Shown: positions 50,889-60,490, counted from the first letter of the stretch. The stretch is 64,000 nucleotides of DNA from Pseudanabaena sp. ABRG5-3 (GCF_003967015.1 NZ_AP017560.1:4462048-4526047), one strand, 5' to 3'. Notes: a model not told the origin generated them from the letters alone. A program made the numbers and translations.

Positions 50889-52634
50889 ATGGACTCCATC
50901 CGCAAGCAAGTTACCGACAACCTCGAACAACTCCTCGATATTCTGCCACCACGCATCAAAAATAGTCTTGAACTCTGCGGCGGGTTAGAACAACTTGTCG
51001 AAATTGTGATGGACTTGGGCAGGCTGCCAGAAGCAAGGTATTTTGACAGTACTAAATATTTAACCGATGACCCGATTACCAAAGAAGATTTAGCGCATTG
51101 TGTCAAACAGGTGGGGGAATTTGGCGGCGATAATCGTGCAGGTATTGAGCGCACCCTCCACCGCATCAGTGCCATCCGCAACCGCAAAGGCGAAATTATT
51201 GGCTTAACCTGTCGCGTCGGTCGCGCCGTCTATGGCACGATCGCTATGATTCGTGACCTCGTGGAAACAGGCAAATCAATTTTATTGCTCGGTAAACCGG
51301 GGATGGGCAAAACTACGGCTCTCCGCGAAATTGCCCGTGTCCTTGCCGATGACCTCAATAAACGGGTGGTAATTATCGACTCATCCAATGAAATCGCAGG
51401 TGATGGCGATATCCCCCATCCTGCGATCGGTCGGGCGCGACGGATGCAAGTCTCCCAGCCCGAATTGCAGCACCAAGTGATGATCGAGGCAGTAGAAAAC
51501 CACATGCCCGAAGTGATCGTCATCGATGAAATTGGTACAGAACTCGAAGCTCTCGCCGCCAGAACGATCGCTGAGCGTGGTGTGCAGTTAGTCGGCACAG
51601 CCCACGGCAATCAACTCGCCAATTTAATTAAAAATCCTACACTTTCGGACTTAATCGGCGGGATTCAGTCCGTCACCCTCGGTGATGAAGAAATGCGTCG
51701 GCGTGGCTTGCCCCAAAAGAGTATTCTCGAACGCAAAGCCCAACCCACCTTTGATATTGCCGTGGAAATGTGGGAGCGTTACCGTTGGGCAGTGCATAGT
51801 GATGTCGCAGGAACCATTGATATGCTCCTACGCGATCGCGACCCCGGTCGGCAAATTCGCTCCGTCAGTGATGGGGGCGAAGTAACCACCACCGAGGAAA
51901 AGCCTAAAAATCCTGAAGTAATGCGTAATCCTGCGGTCAAGGGTTGGCGGGCAACGGGCAAGCTCAAACCCATCCCCCTCGATCCACAGGTACAGATGCG
52001 TTCTGAGGTCACGAATTTGAGCAGCAAAATTAGTCAGACATCAGTAGCAGAAATCAACGAATCTAGCGATGAAGATGTAGAAGAATTTAGCGATATTGCC
52101 TCCTATAACGCCATCCAAGAGAGATTTGGCACACTCTATGTCTATCTCTATGGAGTCAGTCGCCATCAAACAGAGCAGGTAATTCAATCAATTAATTTAC
52201 CGATCGAAGTTACCAAGGATCTTGATGAAGCGGATATTGTGTTGGCTTTGCGATCGCAAATTCGTACTAGTTCCAAAGTGCGCCAAGTTGCCGAGGCTCG
52301 TCAAATTCCGATTCACGCAATTAAAACCAGCACCCTACCTCAAATCAATCGTGCGCTCAGACGGATCTTGCATATCGATGAAAGCCCTGCCGATACAATT
52401 ACTGATCTAAATATGTTTGCCTATGGCGACTCCGAGGACGAAATCGAAGCCCTCGAAGAAACCCGTCTCGCCGTTGAGCAAATCGTCATTCCTAAAGGTC
52501 AGCCCGTCGAGTTACTCCCCCGCTCATCGGTAATTCGCCGAATGCAGCATGAACTCGTCGAACATTATCAATTGCGATCGGAAAGTTACGGCTCCGAACC
52601 CAATCGTCGTTTACGCATCTTTCCAAATTCATAA
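50889..52634 (+). CDS. ycf45: Ycf45 / R3H-domain ATPase
   Basis: A 581-residue Ycf45. An N-terminal segment of SpoIIIAA type (LLDILPPRIKNSLELCGGLEQLVEIVMDLGRLPEAR) precedes an ATPase with Walker A ILLLGKPGMGKTTALREIAR near residue 136 and Walker B MPEVIVIDEIGTELEA near 213. The C-terminal domain has the R3H pattern SSVIRRMQHELVEHYQLRSES, suggesting single-stranded nucleic acid binding. The middle (about 330-400) is disordered. Widely conserved in cyanobacteria and plastids; role not settled. Confidence 0.93.
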   Translation: MDSIRKQVTDNLEQLLDILPPRIKNSLELCGGLEQLVEIVMDLGRLPEARYFDSTKYLTDDPITKEDLAHCVKQVGEFGGDNRAGIERTLHRISAIRNRKGEIIGLTCRVGRAVYGTIAMIRDLVETGKSILLLGKPGMGKTTALREIARVLADDLNKRVVIIDSSNEIAGDGDIPHPAIGRARRMQVSQPELQHQVMIEAVENHMPEVIVIDEIGTELEALAARTIAERGVQLVGTAHGNQLANLIKNPTLSDLIGGIQSVTLGDEEMRRRGLPQKSILERKAQPTFDIAVEMWERYRWAVHSDVAGTIDMLLRDRDPGRQIRSVSDGGEVTTTEEKPKNPEVMRNPAVKGWRATGKLKPIPLDPQVQMRSEVTNLSSKISQTSVAEINESSDEDVEEFSDIASYNAIQERFGTLYVYLYGVSRHQTEQVIQSINLPIEVTKDLDEADIVLALRSQIRTSSKVRQVAEARQIPIHAIKTSTLPQINRALRRILHIDESPADTITDLNMFAYGDSEDEIEALEETRLAVEQIVIPKGQPVELLPRSSVIRRMQHELVEHYQLRSESYGSEPNRRLRIFPNS

Positions 52635-52652
52635 CACCAGTTCAAGTTAGGC

Positions 52653-52727
52653 TTAAGGGCTTTGATGGTTGCTACGCAACCATCAAAGCCCTTAAAACTT
52701 TAGAGGCAGTGCTAAGCACTGCCTCTA
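52653..52727. repeat. Two tandem palindromes after ycf45
   Basis: First: arm TTAAGGGCTTTGATGGTTGC with a TAC centre (52653-52695). Second: TAGAGGCAGTGC and complement around TAA (52701-52727). They lie between convergent genes and may terminate both. Confidence 0.7.
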
Positions 52728-52771
52728 AAAATAGTCTCAACACAAAAAACTTCATTAGGGTAATTAACCGA

Positions 52772-53224
52772 TTACCACAAAGCGGGGACAGGCGCAGCAG
52801 GTACTGCGGCTGGAGTTTCTACTCTAGGAGCAGGAACAGCAGGGGCTGGCTCTTCAGGAGCAGCACAAGCATTGAATCCTTCAGCAAGCAACGAGGAACA
52901 ATATGAACTTGGCAAATCACGAGTGCGAATAGTCGCATCACTAAGAGTTTGCAAGTCCATCATTTCCCGATGAACTGATCTAATAGCATTTGCTTGACGT
53001 TCAATCCATTGATCCCTAAATGTGGTTTGAAAATAGGCATCAGGTAAATTAGGATCAGAGGTCATATCCAAAACTTTGTTCTGTACCTGAGGATAGGTAG
53101 CAGGAAAGTTTCGAGGATATTCATCCTGATCGGTAAGTCGGGGGTCGGCAAGAGCGGAACCACTAGCCAGCAGCGTTGACGCTACAACTAGTGACGAAGC
53201 AAGCCAAGAGAACCGAGTACTCAT
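52772..53224 (-). CDS. Secreted protein of unknown function
   Basis: A 150-residue exported protein. Signal peptide MSTRFSWLASSLVVASTLLA then SGSALA (cleavage near residue 26). The mature part (DPRLTDQDEYPRNFPATYPQVQNKVLDMTSDPNLPDAYFQTTFRDQWIERQANAIRSVHREM) has a Cys pair (YCSSLLAEGFNACAA). The tail is Ala/Pro-rich (PAPAVPAPRVETPAAVPAAP). The start six codons downstream of another ATG is preferred because it fits the signal peptide. Confidence 0.75.
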   Translation of the reverse strand: MSTRFSWLASSLVVASTLLASGSALADPRLTDQDEYPRNFPATYPQVQNKVLDMTSDPNLPDAYFQTTFRDQWIERQANAIRSVHREMMDLQTLSDATIRTRDLPSSYCSSLLAEGFNACAAPEEPAPAVPAPRVETPAAVPAAPVPALW

Positions 53225-53446
53225 ATAAATACACATCCTCACAGTTGGACGCTGACTAATGTAGCAGATCCAGTCAATTTATGGCTGGTTTCCTAAAATT
53301 GGGTATGTGGGACTAGAGCTAGACTGCCAATTTTGTGTGGCGAAGGGAGTGGCAGCCTTTAAACTTAGAAAAAGCATATAAATAGCTATAGCCAGTTATG
53401 TTACATGGCTATTAAAACTTGAAAACTCAGTACCTAAGTAAAAGTT

Positions 53447-54010
53447 GTGGAACATTCAAATCGCGAAAAATTACTAGCCCTGTTTTGCCGTCTTGCTTAT
53501 AAAAGTGGCGACTTTACCTTATCGTCTGGTCAAAAAAGTACTTATTACATTAATGGCAAGTTGGTGACATTACATCCCTTTGGGGGATTATGGACAGGTC
53601 AGGTTTTATTGTCCAAGTTACCAGAGGGAACGGGGGCAGTGGCAGGTTTGACATTAGGTGCTGATCCGATCGTGAGTGCAGTTAGCGTCGTCTCTGCTTA
53701 CGAAAACAAACCAATTCCTGCTTTGATCATCCGAAAACAACCAAAAGGACATGGGACAGGGGCATGGATTGAGGGGCCAGAACTTGCGCCTAATACCAAT
53801 GTGGTAGTGCTAGAGGATGTGGTGACAACAGGGCAATCAGCTTTATTTGCGGTCGAAAAATTGCGTGATGCAGGTTATACCGTGACCCATGTATTAACAC
53901 TGGTCGATCGCCAACAGGGTGGGGCTGAGCTGTACGCGAAGGAAGGCTTACAATTTGGTGCAGTATTCGATATTGGTGAAATTCAAAGCTATGCAAAAGG
54001 GATAAGTTAA
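53447..54010 (+). CDS. pyrE: Orotate phosphoribosyltransferase
   Basis: A 187-residue PyrE. The PRPP motif VVLEDVVTTGQSA (about 123-135) is perfect; KSGDFTLSSGQKSTYYINGKLVTLHP and ALIIRKQPKGHGTG are further OPRTase marks. It makes OMP from orotate in pyrimidine synthesis. A GTG start (M-E-H-S-N) is used; an upstream start is not available without stops. A small repeat GAGTGGCAGC occurs just before and again after the gene (53350 and 54102). Confidence 0.94.
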   Translation: MEHSNREKLLALFCRLAYKSGDFTLSSGQKSTYYINGKLVTLHPFGGLWTGQVLLSKLPEGTGAVAGLTLGADPIVSAVSVVSAYENKPIPALIIRKQPKGHGTGAWIEGPELAPNTNVVVLEDVVTTGQSALFAVEKLRDAGYTVTHVLTLVDRQQGGAELYAKEGLQFGAVFDIGEIQSYAKGIS

Positions 54011-54323
54011 TTGCCAGTACTTTGGGCTGAAGCCTGAACTAATTGAACTAATATAGCTAGCTGCCACCAGTCTTATTAGGACATTCCCCCAGAAGCGAGT
54101 GGCAGCTCTTCTGGTGTCTTGATTGACTTAAGGCAAGTGACGACAGATGACTACAGTTATAGATTCCAAACATGGCTTAGCATTGTCTTACATCTATGAG
54201 TTTATAAAAGTTTAAGTCTCAGTTATTTTTTGGAATTTATATTTTTGTCTGAGGCAAAATATAAATTGCTATATAGAGCTTTTATCGCACAAAATTTATA
54301 AAACGGGTATTCCTACCCCATGG
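54011..54323. other. Intergenic region after pyrE
   Basis: No gene. It holds an AGCTGCCAC...GTGGCAGCT inverted repeat (about 54059-54112) and an AT-rich hairpin AATTTATATTTTTG/CAAAATATAAATT (54236-54269) that may be a terminator. Confidence 0.5.
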
Positions 54324-54436
54324 TTATAGCCGTGCCTATATTAGGACAAAATCAAAACCCAAGAAGCGAGTTGTGGCGCTTCGCGCCGCAACTCACCTTC
54401 TGGGTTTGTGTCCTAACAAGAATGGCTACAGCTATA
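54324..54436. repeat. Palindromic element, AACCCAAGAA family, copy 2
   Basis: Inside: AAACCCAAGAAGCGAGTTGT and complement with CGCTTCGCG centre. Next layer: TTAGGACAAAAT on the left and TTTGTGTCCTAA on the right. Outermost: TATAGC on the left and GCTATA on the right. Arms are imperfect. Confidence 0.65.
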
Positions 54437-54469
54437 TTTAATATAAAAATTTAATTACAGGTTTAAAAA

Positions 54470-55228
54470 ATGGTGATTACAAATCTATTACATCGGTTGT
54501 GGTGCTTAGTTCAAGCATTGCCAAAGATAACAAACAGATGGCAAAGGCTCAGTTTTGGGGCGATCGCATTATTAATTAGTTTTAATTTGTTGGCGGTTCC
54601 AGCCTTTGCTTTGCAGGTATCTGATATTCCTAGCCTTGCCGAAATCCAGACACTAGCGGATCAGACTTGGGTGATTGATGACTCAGAAGTACTAAGTGCT
54701 TTGACCAAAAGTACAACCGCGAGTAAAGCTGCAAAACTAGCCGAACAAATAGGTATTGATGTGCATGTGGTGGCAATCCAGCGCATTGATTTAGGACAAC
54801 CTGCTTCCGAGTTTGCCGCCGAACTATTTGATAAATGGTTTCCCACAGAATCAGATAAAGCTAATCAAGTATTACTATTGTTGGCTACAGAAGACCATCG
54901 CACTGCCATTCAAACTGGCTCTAAGGTCAAGGAGTTATTACCAGATAGCATTGCTACTAGTATTGCCGATGAGACAATGCTCTATCCCGCACGTAAAGCG
55001 AACTATAACCAAGCAGTTAATGAGGGAATCTCTCGTTTAGAAGCAGTGCTAAGGGGTAAACCAGACCCCGGTGCGCCTCTTTTGGTGGTAGAGGAATCAG
55101 AGACCAGCAATTATGCAACGAAAGAGGAAACTGAAGCGAGCTCATCAAACGTAGTCGTGATTCTATTACTGATATTAGCAACACTATTACCAATGGCAAC
55201 CTACTATTGGTTGCAAGGTAAACCATAA
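54470..55228 (+). CDS. TPM-domain protein, Psb32-like
   Basis: A 252-residue protein with an N-terminal signal or anchor (RLSFGAIALLISFNLLAVPAFAL, residues 27-49), a TPM/DUF477 domain in the lumen (IDDSEVLSALTKSTTASKAAKLAEQIGIDVHVVAIQRIDLGQPASEFAAELFDKW, LLLLATEDHRTAIQTG) and a C-terminal membrane helix (VVVILLLILATLLPMATYYW). This is the layout of Psb32/TLP18-type proteins that protect PSII from photodamage. A clean terminator follows. Confidence 0.85.
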   Translation: MVITNLLHRLWCLVQALPKITNRWQRLSFGAIALLISFNLLAVPAFALQVSDIPSLAEIQTLADQTWVIDDSEVLSALTKSTTASKAAKLAEQIGIDVHVVAIQRIDLGQPASEFAAELFDKWFPTESDKANQVLLLLATEDHRTAIQTGSKVKELLPDSIATSIADETMLYPARKANYNQAVNEGISRLEAVLRGKPDPGAPLLVVEESETSNYATKEETEASSSNVVVILLLILATLLPMATYYWLQGKP

Positions 55229-55240
55229 ATCATAAAACAT

Positions 55241-55269
55241 AAAAAAGGAGCGCTTTGCGCTCCTTTTTT
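55241..55269. terminator. Bidirectional terminator
   Basis: AAAAAAGGAGCGC and complement around TTT, between convergent genes, with T6 on each strand. Confidence 0.9.
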
Positions 55270-57766
55270 ATTCATAAACATCTTGTGCTAAGTTTGGTGG
55301 AGTCACGGCACGAGTCACTCGCACTTTATGGCTTTCTCTCTGCGTTTGAGCCTCGATCGCGATCGCTTCAAATGCAACATCGATACTGCTAAGGGGAATA
55401 GAAATATTCGTGCGGGTTTCGATAAATTCCGTATTAGGAACCACACTAAAATCTAATAACCAACGTGGCCCATCAATAATTGTGCGGGTTTGCAAGTCCT
55501 TAATCCAGAACTTCACAAAAAACTTGGGTGCGATCGCAGGTAAGCGGACAGTCACGATCATTGGTGTACCAGAGACAATTTCACCTGCAGGAACAAGCAA
55601 CTCAGGTACTGGAACTGGTTCTTGCTCTGAGAGAGACTGAGCTGAAGATTCTTGAATGTTACGGATTGTTTGAGCTGTTTCGGAAAGGGTTGCCGCCGCC
55701 GCATTGGCACTTCCACTAACTGGAAAACTATTAGAGTCAATAGGATCTTCCCAAACATATTCATTGAGAATACGATCGGAGAAATCGGTTTCTGGCGCAA
55801 GTAATCGGTCAAGTTCCAGATCAAGTTCGCGATCAAGTTCAGCGAGACTAGCTTCCTCAGCAATCGTAAGTGGTGGTTGATTGGGGTTATCTAAGTCAAT
55901 TGATAAGCCCGATAGATTTTCAGGTAATTGATCAGGAGAGTTCAAGGGATCGCTAGTTGGGAACTTGTCAAGCAGTAACTCTTCATTACGCTGACTTTCT
56001 TTTTGAGCAGCGATCGCTTCAGCTGATAGGGTTTGGAGTTTATTTAGAAAACGATTGTTACGCCCACGCGAATTCTCAGCCCGATCCTGACGAGGCAGTA
56101 TTGGCGGATTGATAGATGCTTGTTTAGGTTTCTCTAATAGATCCTCATAATTTTTGGGAAGCTCTTCCTCAAAACTATAGAATAGTTCGGGTTCCTCTGG
56201 TGATGGCTCAGTATTAGCAGGTTCTGAAAAATCAGTTAAAGCAAACTCTGCCTCTATTTGCTGTAACTCATCGAATTCTACCTGTGGAAAACTCTGCGGA
56301 TATTCCTCGGATATAGGAAGATTTTCAAGGTTAACAGGATTATCGGTAGTCCGATTTTTGAGTGATGGTAACGGTGGTAACGATAAAGAAGTTGGTGGAT
56401 GTTGAATCTGTTCTGGCTCGATCTCAGAGGCTTTGGGCTTCCTAGAAGGTAAAGGCGGCAGACTCAACGAAGGTGTTGCTTTTACTTTTGGGGCTGGTTC
56501 GGGTGTAGGATTTTCCACGCTTCTTGATACCTGTGGAAAACTTTGTAAAGACTGTGGATAACTAGAAGAATTACTTGATTCTTCAATGTTTACAGGATCA
56601 TAGGCAGAACTAGAGCTATCTTGAGCCTGATACTTCTGCGCCTCTTTCAGCATCTCAGGGAGCACTCTTGATGCAGGATAGGAAACGGCGATCGCCTGTT
56701 GGGTGATAAACAAGTCACCGTACTGCTGAAAATCTTGCTGCGGATAAATCCGCACTTCCCCAATCAAGACTTGGATTTCCGATGGTGGTGGCACATTGAC
56801 TTGATAGGAAAATGGAATGGCTCCTGTTGCTGTATTGCGATTACCGATATTAGCGATCGCATAGCGCTCATGCACAACGACCTCAAGGGTTTGGGGATCT
56901 TTGAGACTAACTTCAATCTCTCCGCTAGTATAAGCATCACCAGCTAGATTGAAGCTATTATCGTCTTTGATAATATATTGAGGCTGTTGGAGGCGAAGTA
57001 AGATGCGCGGTTGTAGGGGCGCTTCACTAGGAAGATCAGACTGCTCACCTGCTAAGGGATCTGGATCTGGATTTGCTAATTCATCCAGATTGAGGCGATC
57101 GCTAGTAATTTCTCTGGGATTTGCTGATTCCGAATCATCACTCTCCTCATCTTCATCGTTAAACAGTGCAAACTCTTCAAACATCGATTGCACAAGCTCA
57201 GTCGATCGCTGCTCAGCAATATCTAGAATCGGTGAACTATAACTAAGTGGAGTTGGCTCAGTTTGCTCGATACCCAGTGCATTAGTATGAATCTCGTTGG
57301 GAATCTCCGACGGAGTTTCTACATCTTCTTCAGGGTCACTATCACTATATTGCCATTCTGACCCAAAGTCCGCAGAGATGGGAATTACATCAAACTTAAC
57401 CGTTTTTTTCCACGGGGGAAGATCATTCACATTGTCCGATTCAGCCTCATCCCCAATACTAGATTGCTCAACATCAGATTTCACCGACAGACAGTCAATT
57501 TGCCATAGCCCTGGCACAAAATTGGTATAGGGCATAACGATCACCAAACCGTCATGGCTGAGGCGTTTGACCAATTTTTGTTGAAGAGGCTGGTGTCGCA
57601 CATCAACAAGGGGACGATAGGCGATCGCAATACCAACTAGCACGTTCGCTAAATCAGAGCGTGCAGCGAGTCTGTACTGCCCTTCCAAAATTTCCACAGT
57701 TGGAGATTCTAGGGGCAACCAGGACTTGTCACCTTTGCGTTGTAACAAAAACTCCCAGTTTTCCAT
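55268..57766 (-). CDS. Large acidic low-complexity protein
   Basis: An 832-residue protein of unknown function. The first about 100 residues (WEFLLQRKGDKSWLPLESPTVEILEGQYRLAARSD) form a globular domain seen in other cyanobacterial proteins. The centre is acidic and rich in Ser, Pro, Glu and Gln and probably disordered. The C-terminal 130 residues (VPELLVPAGEIVSGTPMIVTVRLPAIAPKFFVKFWIKDLQTRTIIDGPRWLLDF) look like an immunoglobulin-like beta domain. No signal peptide, so it is probably cytoplasmic. Confidence 0.75.
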   Translation of the reverse strand: MENWEFLLQRKGDKSWLPLESPTVEILEGQYRLAARSDLANVLVGIAIAYRPLVDVRHQPLQQKLVKRLSHDGLVIVMPYTNFVPGLWQIDCLSVKSDVEQSSIGDEAESDNVNDLPPWKKTVKFDVIPISADFGSEWQYSDSDPEEDVETPSEIPNEIHTNALGIEQTEPTPLSYSSPILDIAEQRSTELVQSMFEEFALFNDEDEESDDSESANPREITSDRLNLDELANPDPDPLAGEQSDLPSEAPLQPRILLRLQQPQYIIKDDNSFNLAGDAYTSGEIEVSLKDPQTLEVVVHERYAIANIGNRNTATGAIPFSYQVNVPPPSEIQVLIGEVRIYPQQDFQQYGDLFITQQAIAVSYPASRVLPEMLKEAQKYQAQDSSSSAYDPVNIEESSNSSSYPQSLQSFPQVSRSVENPTPEPAPKVKATPSLSLPPLPSRKPKASEIEPEQIQHPPTSLSLPPLPSLKNRTTDNPVNLENLPISEEYPQSFPQVEFDELQQIEAEFALTDFSEPANTEPSPEEPELFYSFEEELPKNYEDLLEKPKQASINPPILPRQDRAENSRGRNNRFLNKLQTLSAEAIAAQKESQRNEELLLDKFPTSDPLNSPDQLPENLSGLSIDLDNPNQPPLTIAEEASLAELDRELDLELDRLLAPETDFSDRILNEYVWEDPIDSNSFPVSGSANAAAATLSETAQTIRNIQESSAQSLSEQEPVPVPELLVPAGEIVSGTPMIVTVRLPAIAPKFFVKFWIKDLQTRTIIDGPRWLLDFSVVPNTEFIETRTNISIPLSSIDVAFEAIAIEAQTQRESHKVRVTRAVTPPNLAQDVYE

Positions 57767-57850
57767 GGCGGCGATCGCGAGTTAAATCGGTAAGGTGTGT
57801 TTAGTTGCAAATACTAACCCATCTGGGCAGGTATAGCAATTAAACAGAGC

Positions 57851-57893
57851 TGTGAAGTGTGAGTTTTATCTAAGGTAAAACTCACACTTCACA
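57851..57893. terminator. Hairpin after the DUF4079 gene
   Basis: TGTGAAGTGTGAGTTTTA and complement; on the minus strand it lies right behind the DUF4079 stop. No T-run. Confidence 0.55.
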
Positions 57894-57897
57894 ATGG

Positions 57898-58389
57898 CTA
57901 GATCGAAAGTCCTAATTTCAGACCTAAAGCCGCATGAACAAATAACAAGAGTACGATCGCACTACCTAGATAAGCATGGGCATTACGGAGTAATGGTTTG
58001 TTACCACCAAATCCAGTGAGAGAGATGGCTCCATTAATAGCTAACAAAGTCAGAACTACTGAGCCTGTGATGAAATGAGGACTCTCAAGTAGGGGTTTGC
58101 CTTGCATCACTAGGGAAAGTAAACCACCACTGTAGCCTAGAGCCAAGAAAGTAGTCATTAACGGGGCAACTTTGCGGTGATCGGCTTTATTTTTAATCGC
58201 AACTTCAGTATCTGTGACCGTGCGACCACGCCATCCTGAAATAGCGACAAATGATCCCATCGCAAAAATAACGATCGCCATGAAAAATGGATGCCCCCAA
58301 TGAGTCACTGGAGCAGGAATATTCAGAGATTTAAATTGATCGGCAATAGGCTGAAGGGACTCAGCCATCTTAGTAGCAAATTCAGTCAT
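57898..58389 (-). CDS. DUF4079 membrane protein
   Basis: A 163-residue protein with four hydrophobic segments (about 33-51, 78-95, 105-122 and 138-158), ending ALGLKLGLSI. The conserved THWGHPFFMAIVIFAMG near the first helix and LRNAHAYLGSAIVLLLFVHAALGLKLG near the last are typical of the cyanobacterial/plastid DUF4079 family; the His residues could ligate heme. Role unknown. Confidence 0.85.
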   Translation of the reverse strand: MTEFATKMAESLQPIADQFKSLNIPAPVTHWGHPFFMAIVIFAMGSFVAISGWRGRTVTDTEVAIKNKADHRKVAPLMTTFLALGYSGGLLSLVMQGKPLLESPHFITGSVVLTLLAINGAISLTGFGGNKPLLRNAHAYLGSAIVLLLFVHAALGLKLGLSI

Positions 58390-58510
58390 AGATTTGTGCA
58401 GAGTTTAGTGCAAAAGTGCGATGAACAATTATTAAAAATCTTTACAATTTTTAATAATTGTAGCGGCTCTCTGGGATCTAGCTGTCACGAAATAACGACA
58501 AAAGTTTTGC

Positions 58511-58547
58511 CCTTGTGATGGCGTGGAAAAGCCACGCTATCACAAGG
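58511..58547. terminator. Palindrome between carbonic anhydrase and DUF4079
   Basis: CCTTGTGATGGCGTGG and complement (one mismatch) around AAAA. It follows the carbonic anhydrase stop on the minus strand. Confidence 0.6.
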
Positions 58548-58558
58548 GGCTTTGTAAC

Positions 58559-59251
58559 CTAATTAACCACCATACTATCGAGAGGATCAGACATATCTGT
58601 ATGCAAAGATGGTTCGGGCAGATCATCAACTAACTGATGCTGTGGCGGCATATAGGAATGACTCACGGGGTCATAGGCAAGCACTTCACCAGTTTCGAGG
58701 TTGTAGACCCAGCCATAAATATTTAAACGTCCTTGATATAGACGCGATCGCACCAGTGGATAGGTTTTGAGATGATCGATTTGCGTCAATACATTTTCGG
58801 CACTAGTGATTTCTAGTAACTCCTTATTCCGTAAATGGCTATAGTTCTCTTTCACTAAGCGTCTTGTCCCTTCAGCAAGTTTCAGCCATTCATAAACGAT
58901 CGGCATTTCTTCTCGCAAATGCTCCAGCTTTAATAAACCATTCATCGCTCCACAGTGAGTATGTCCACAGACAATCACCTGCTCAATCTCCAAGGATTGA
59001 ATGGCATATTCAATCGTCGCGCCTTCGCCGCTTAAACTACCATAGGGCGGGATAATATTACCTGCATTGCGCATAATGAAAAGCTCTCCCACATCCGCTT
59101 TAGTCAGCAAGTTAGGGTCAATCCGTGAGTCAGAACAGGTAATAAATAAAACTCTCGGTTTCTGTCCCATTCCCAACTTCTCAAACAGTTCTAAATGGGA
59201 TGGAAAATGATTATCTTTAAATTCGCGCAAACCCCTAATTAGTTTTCGCAT
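58559..59251 (-). CDS. Beta-carbonic anhydrase
   Basis: A 230-residue beta-class carbonic anhydrase. Zn ligands and the active-site dyad are in FITCSDSRIDP (Cys, Asp, Arg near residues 40-44) and VICGHTHCGAMNG (His and Cys near 97-100). The N-terminal FKDNHFPSHLELFEKLGMGQKPRVLF is typical. It interconverts CO2 and bicarbonate, in or near the carboxysome. No ccm genes are adjacent, so its location is not known. Confidence 0.94.
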   Translation of the reverse strand: MRKLIRGLREFKDNHFPSHLELFEKLGMGQKPRVLFITCSDSRIDPNLLTKADVGELFIMRNAGNIIPPYGSLSGEGATIEYAIQSLEIEQVIVCGHTHCGAMNGLLKLEHLREEMPIVYEWLKLAEGTRRLVKENYSHLRNKELLEITSAENVLTQIDHLKTYPLVRSRLYQGRLNIYGWVYNLETGEVLAYDPVSHSYMPPQHQLVDDLPEPSLHTDMSDPLDSMVVN

Positions 59252-59341
59252 AGAAGCACTTTTATTACTTTATTTATTAACCATAGAAGCTACCACAATG
59301 CTTAGAACAACAACGTAAACTAGAAATGCTTCTTTGCAATC

Positions 59342-59463
59342 AACTATAGCAATGTAAGGTTTGCTTAAGACATAAAACCCAAATAAGTGAAGGCGGCACT
59401 TCGTGCCGCCTTCACTTATTTGGGTTTTGATTTGTCCTAGCTATCTCTTACATTGCTATAGTT
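59342..59463. mobile_element. Palindromic MITE-like element, AACCCAAGAA family, copy 3
   Basis: The clearest copy: perfect 17-bp terminal inverted repeats AACTATAGCAATGTAAG (59342-59358 and its complement 59447-59463). Inside them is the AAAACCCAAATAAGTGAAGG stem with a CACTTCGTG centre, then TTTGTCCTAG. No coding sequence. It joins the next palindrome without spacer. No target duplication is obvious. Confidence 0.7.
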
Positions 59464-59614
59464 AACGCGAGTTCGGGATAATTTGAAACGGGCTTTGAGA
59501 GAGGGTTTGCTACGCAAACCCTCTCTCAAAGCCCAAAAGTAAAAGCCTTGCGTAGCAAGGCTTTTACTTTTGGGCTTTTAAAATTTGCCAGCTTAACCCG
59601 AACTGACGTTAGTT
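59461..59614. mobile_element. Compound palindromic element abutting copy 3
   Basis: Two hairpins (59490-59534 with arm GGGCTTTGAGAGAGGGTTTG; 59532-59574 with arm CCCAAAAGTAAAAGCCTTG) share the bases CCC. Outer arms GTTAACGCGAGTTCGGGATA (left) and AACCCGAACTGACGTTAGTT (right) are imperfect complements. The right arm contains the stop codon of the next minus-strand gene. Confidence 0.6.
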
Positions 59615-60490
59615 ATTCAAATTGTGATCGCTATTAAATGTCCGTAAGAATTTTTTGATCTTACGAAGGTTGTAAAGAACAGTTCTGTAAATAAACAGAA
59701 ACCAAAACATAAATGCTCTTTTTATAATATATTGACGAGAATTATTAGAGCAGGTATGTAGATTCTCAATTGTTGATGCTTCTGCACAGTAAAGCTTATA
59801 GCCTAAAATCAAGAACTCCTTATCTTGCCAATAGGATTCACCATATTGGTTCAGGGTGTCATTGCGGACATCACTGCGATGCAAATGATGGGACACAATG
59901 CTTAAGCAAGGATTAGCAACAACTAATCCTGCTTCCACTGCGCGTTGGGCAATCATCTGATCGCAGCCTAAAATACCTAAATGATAGTTAGACTGAAATG
60001 AGCGCAGTGGAGTACGGAACACCCAGCAATCATGGGAACCAATATCAGCTTTCTCAGTTAATACCCATTGATTTTCCACTTTTTCGTCATAGCGAGAAAT
60101 TGTCCAAAAAGAATCGCTAGGAATATTGTTAGCTAACTCCAGTCGGCTATTTTCATCAAAATAGATATCTGCATTACAGATGGCAATTATTTGATCTTTT
60201 CCAAGCTGATTTGCGATCGCAAAAAAATCAGAATAAAGTGGTCTTTGATCAATTTTAATGATTTCTAACTTCTCATTCTTAATTTCATTGAGCAAATTGA
60301 GATCTGCTTCATTATGATTACTTTTTACTTCCAATAAGACTTTAATCTTTTTGATGGATGGATTAGATAGATTAATTTGGAGGCATCTAAGATATTCAGC
60401 AAATCTTTTACTCTGACAGGGAATGTGAAAAGTCGTAAATAGCGTAACCATAGTTAGATCTTCAATAGTTCTAGAGCCCAAATACTGCAT
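59609..60490 (-). CDS. Glycosyltransferase-like protein
   Basis: A protein of 293 residues from the ATG at 60490 (or 280 from MVTLFTTFHIPCQSKR at 60451). It has a GT-A-like order: an N-terminal strand MVTLFTTFHIP, then KKIKVLLEVKSN, and a DxD-type metal motif IIAICNADIYFDENSR near residue 100. The later LGCDQMIAQRAVEAGLVVANPCLSIVSHHLHRSD is typical of hypothetical sugar transferases. No signal peptide. The ATG overlaps the gltA stop (TGATG). The acceptor is unknown. Confidence 0.65.
   Translation of the reverse strand: MQYLGSRTIEDLTMVTLFTTFHIPCQSKRFAEYLRCLQINLSNPSIKKIKVLLEVKSNHNEADLNLLNEIKNEKLEIIKIDQRPLYSDFFAIANQLGKDQIIAICNADIYFDENSRLELANNIPSDSFWTISRYDEKVENQWVLTEKADIGSHDCWVFRTPLRSFQSNYHLGILGCDQMIAQRAVEAGLVVANPCLSIVSHHLHRSDVRNDTLNQYGESYWQDKEFLILGYKLYCAEASTIENLHTCSNNSRQYIIKRAFMFWFLFIYRTVLYNLRKIKKFLRTFNSDHNLNN

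Noticed and set aside
52653-52727. A tRNA-like fold
   Set aside because: The two hairpins have perfect long stems without a T-loop (GGTTCAAATCC) or CCA-adjacent acceptor stem. I found no tRNA T-loop elsewhere in intergenic DNA of the window.
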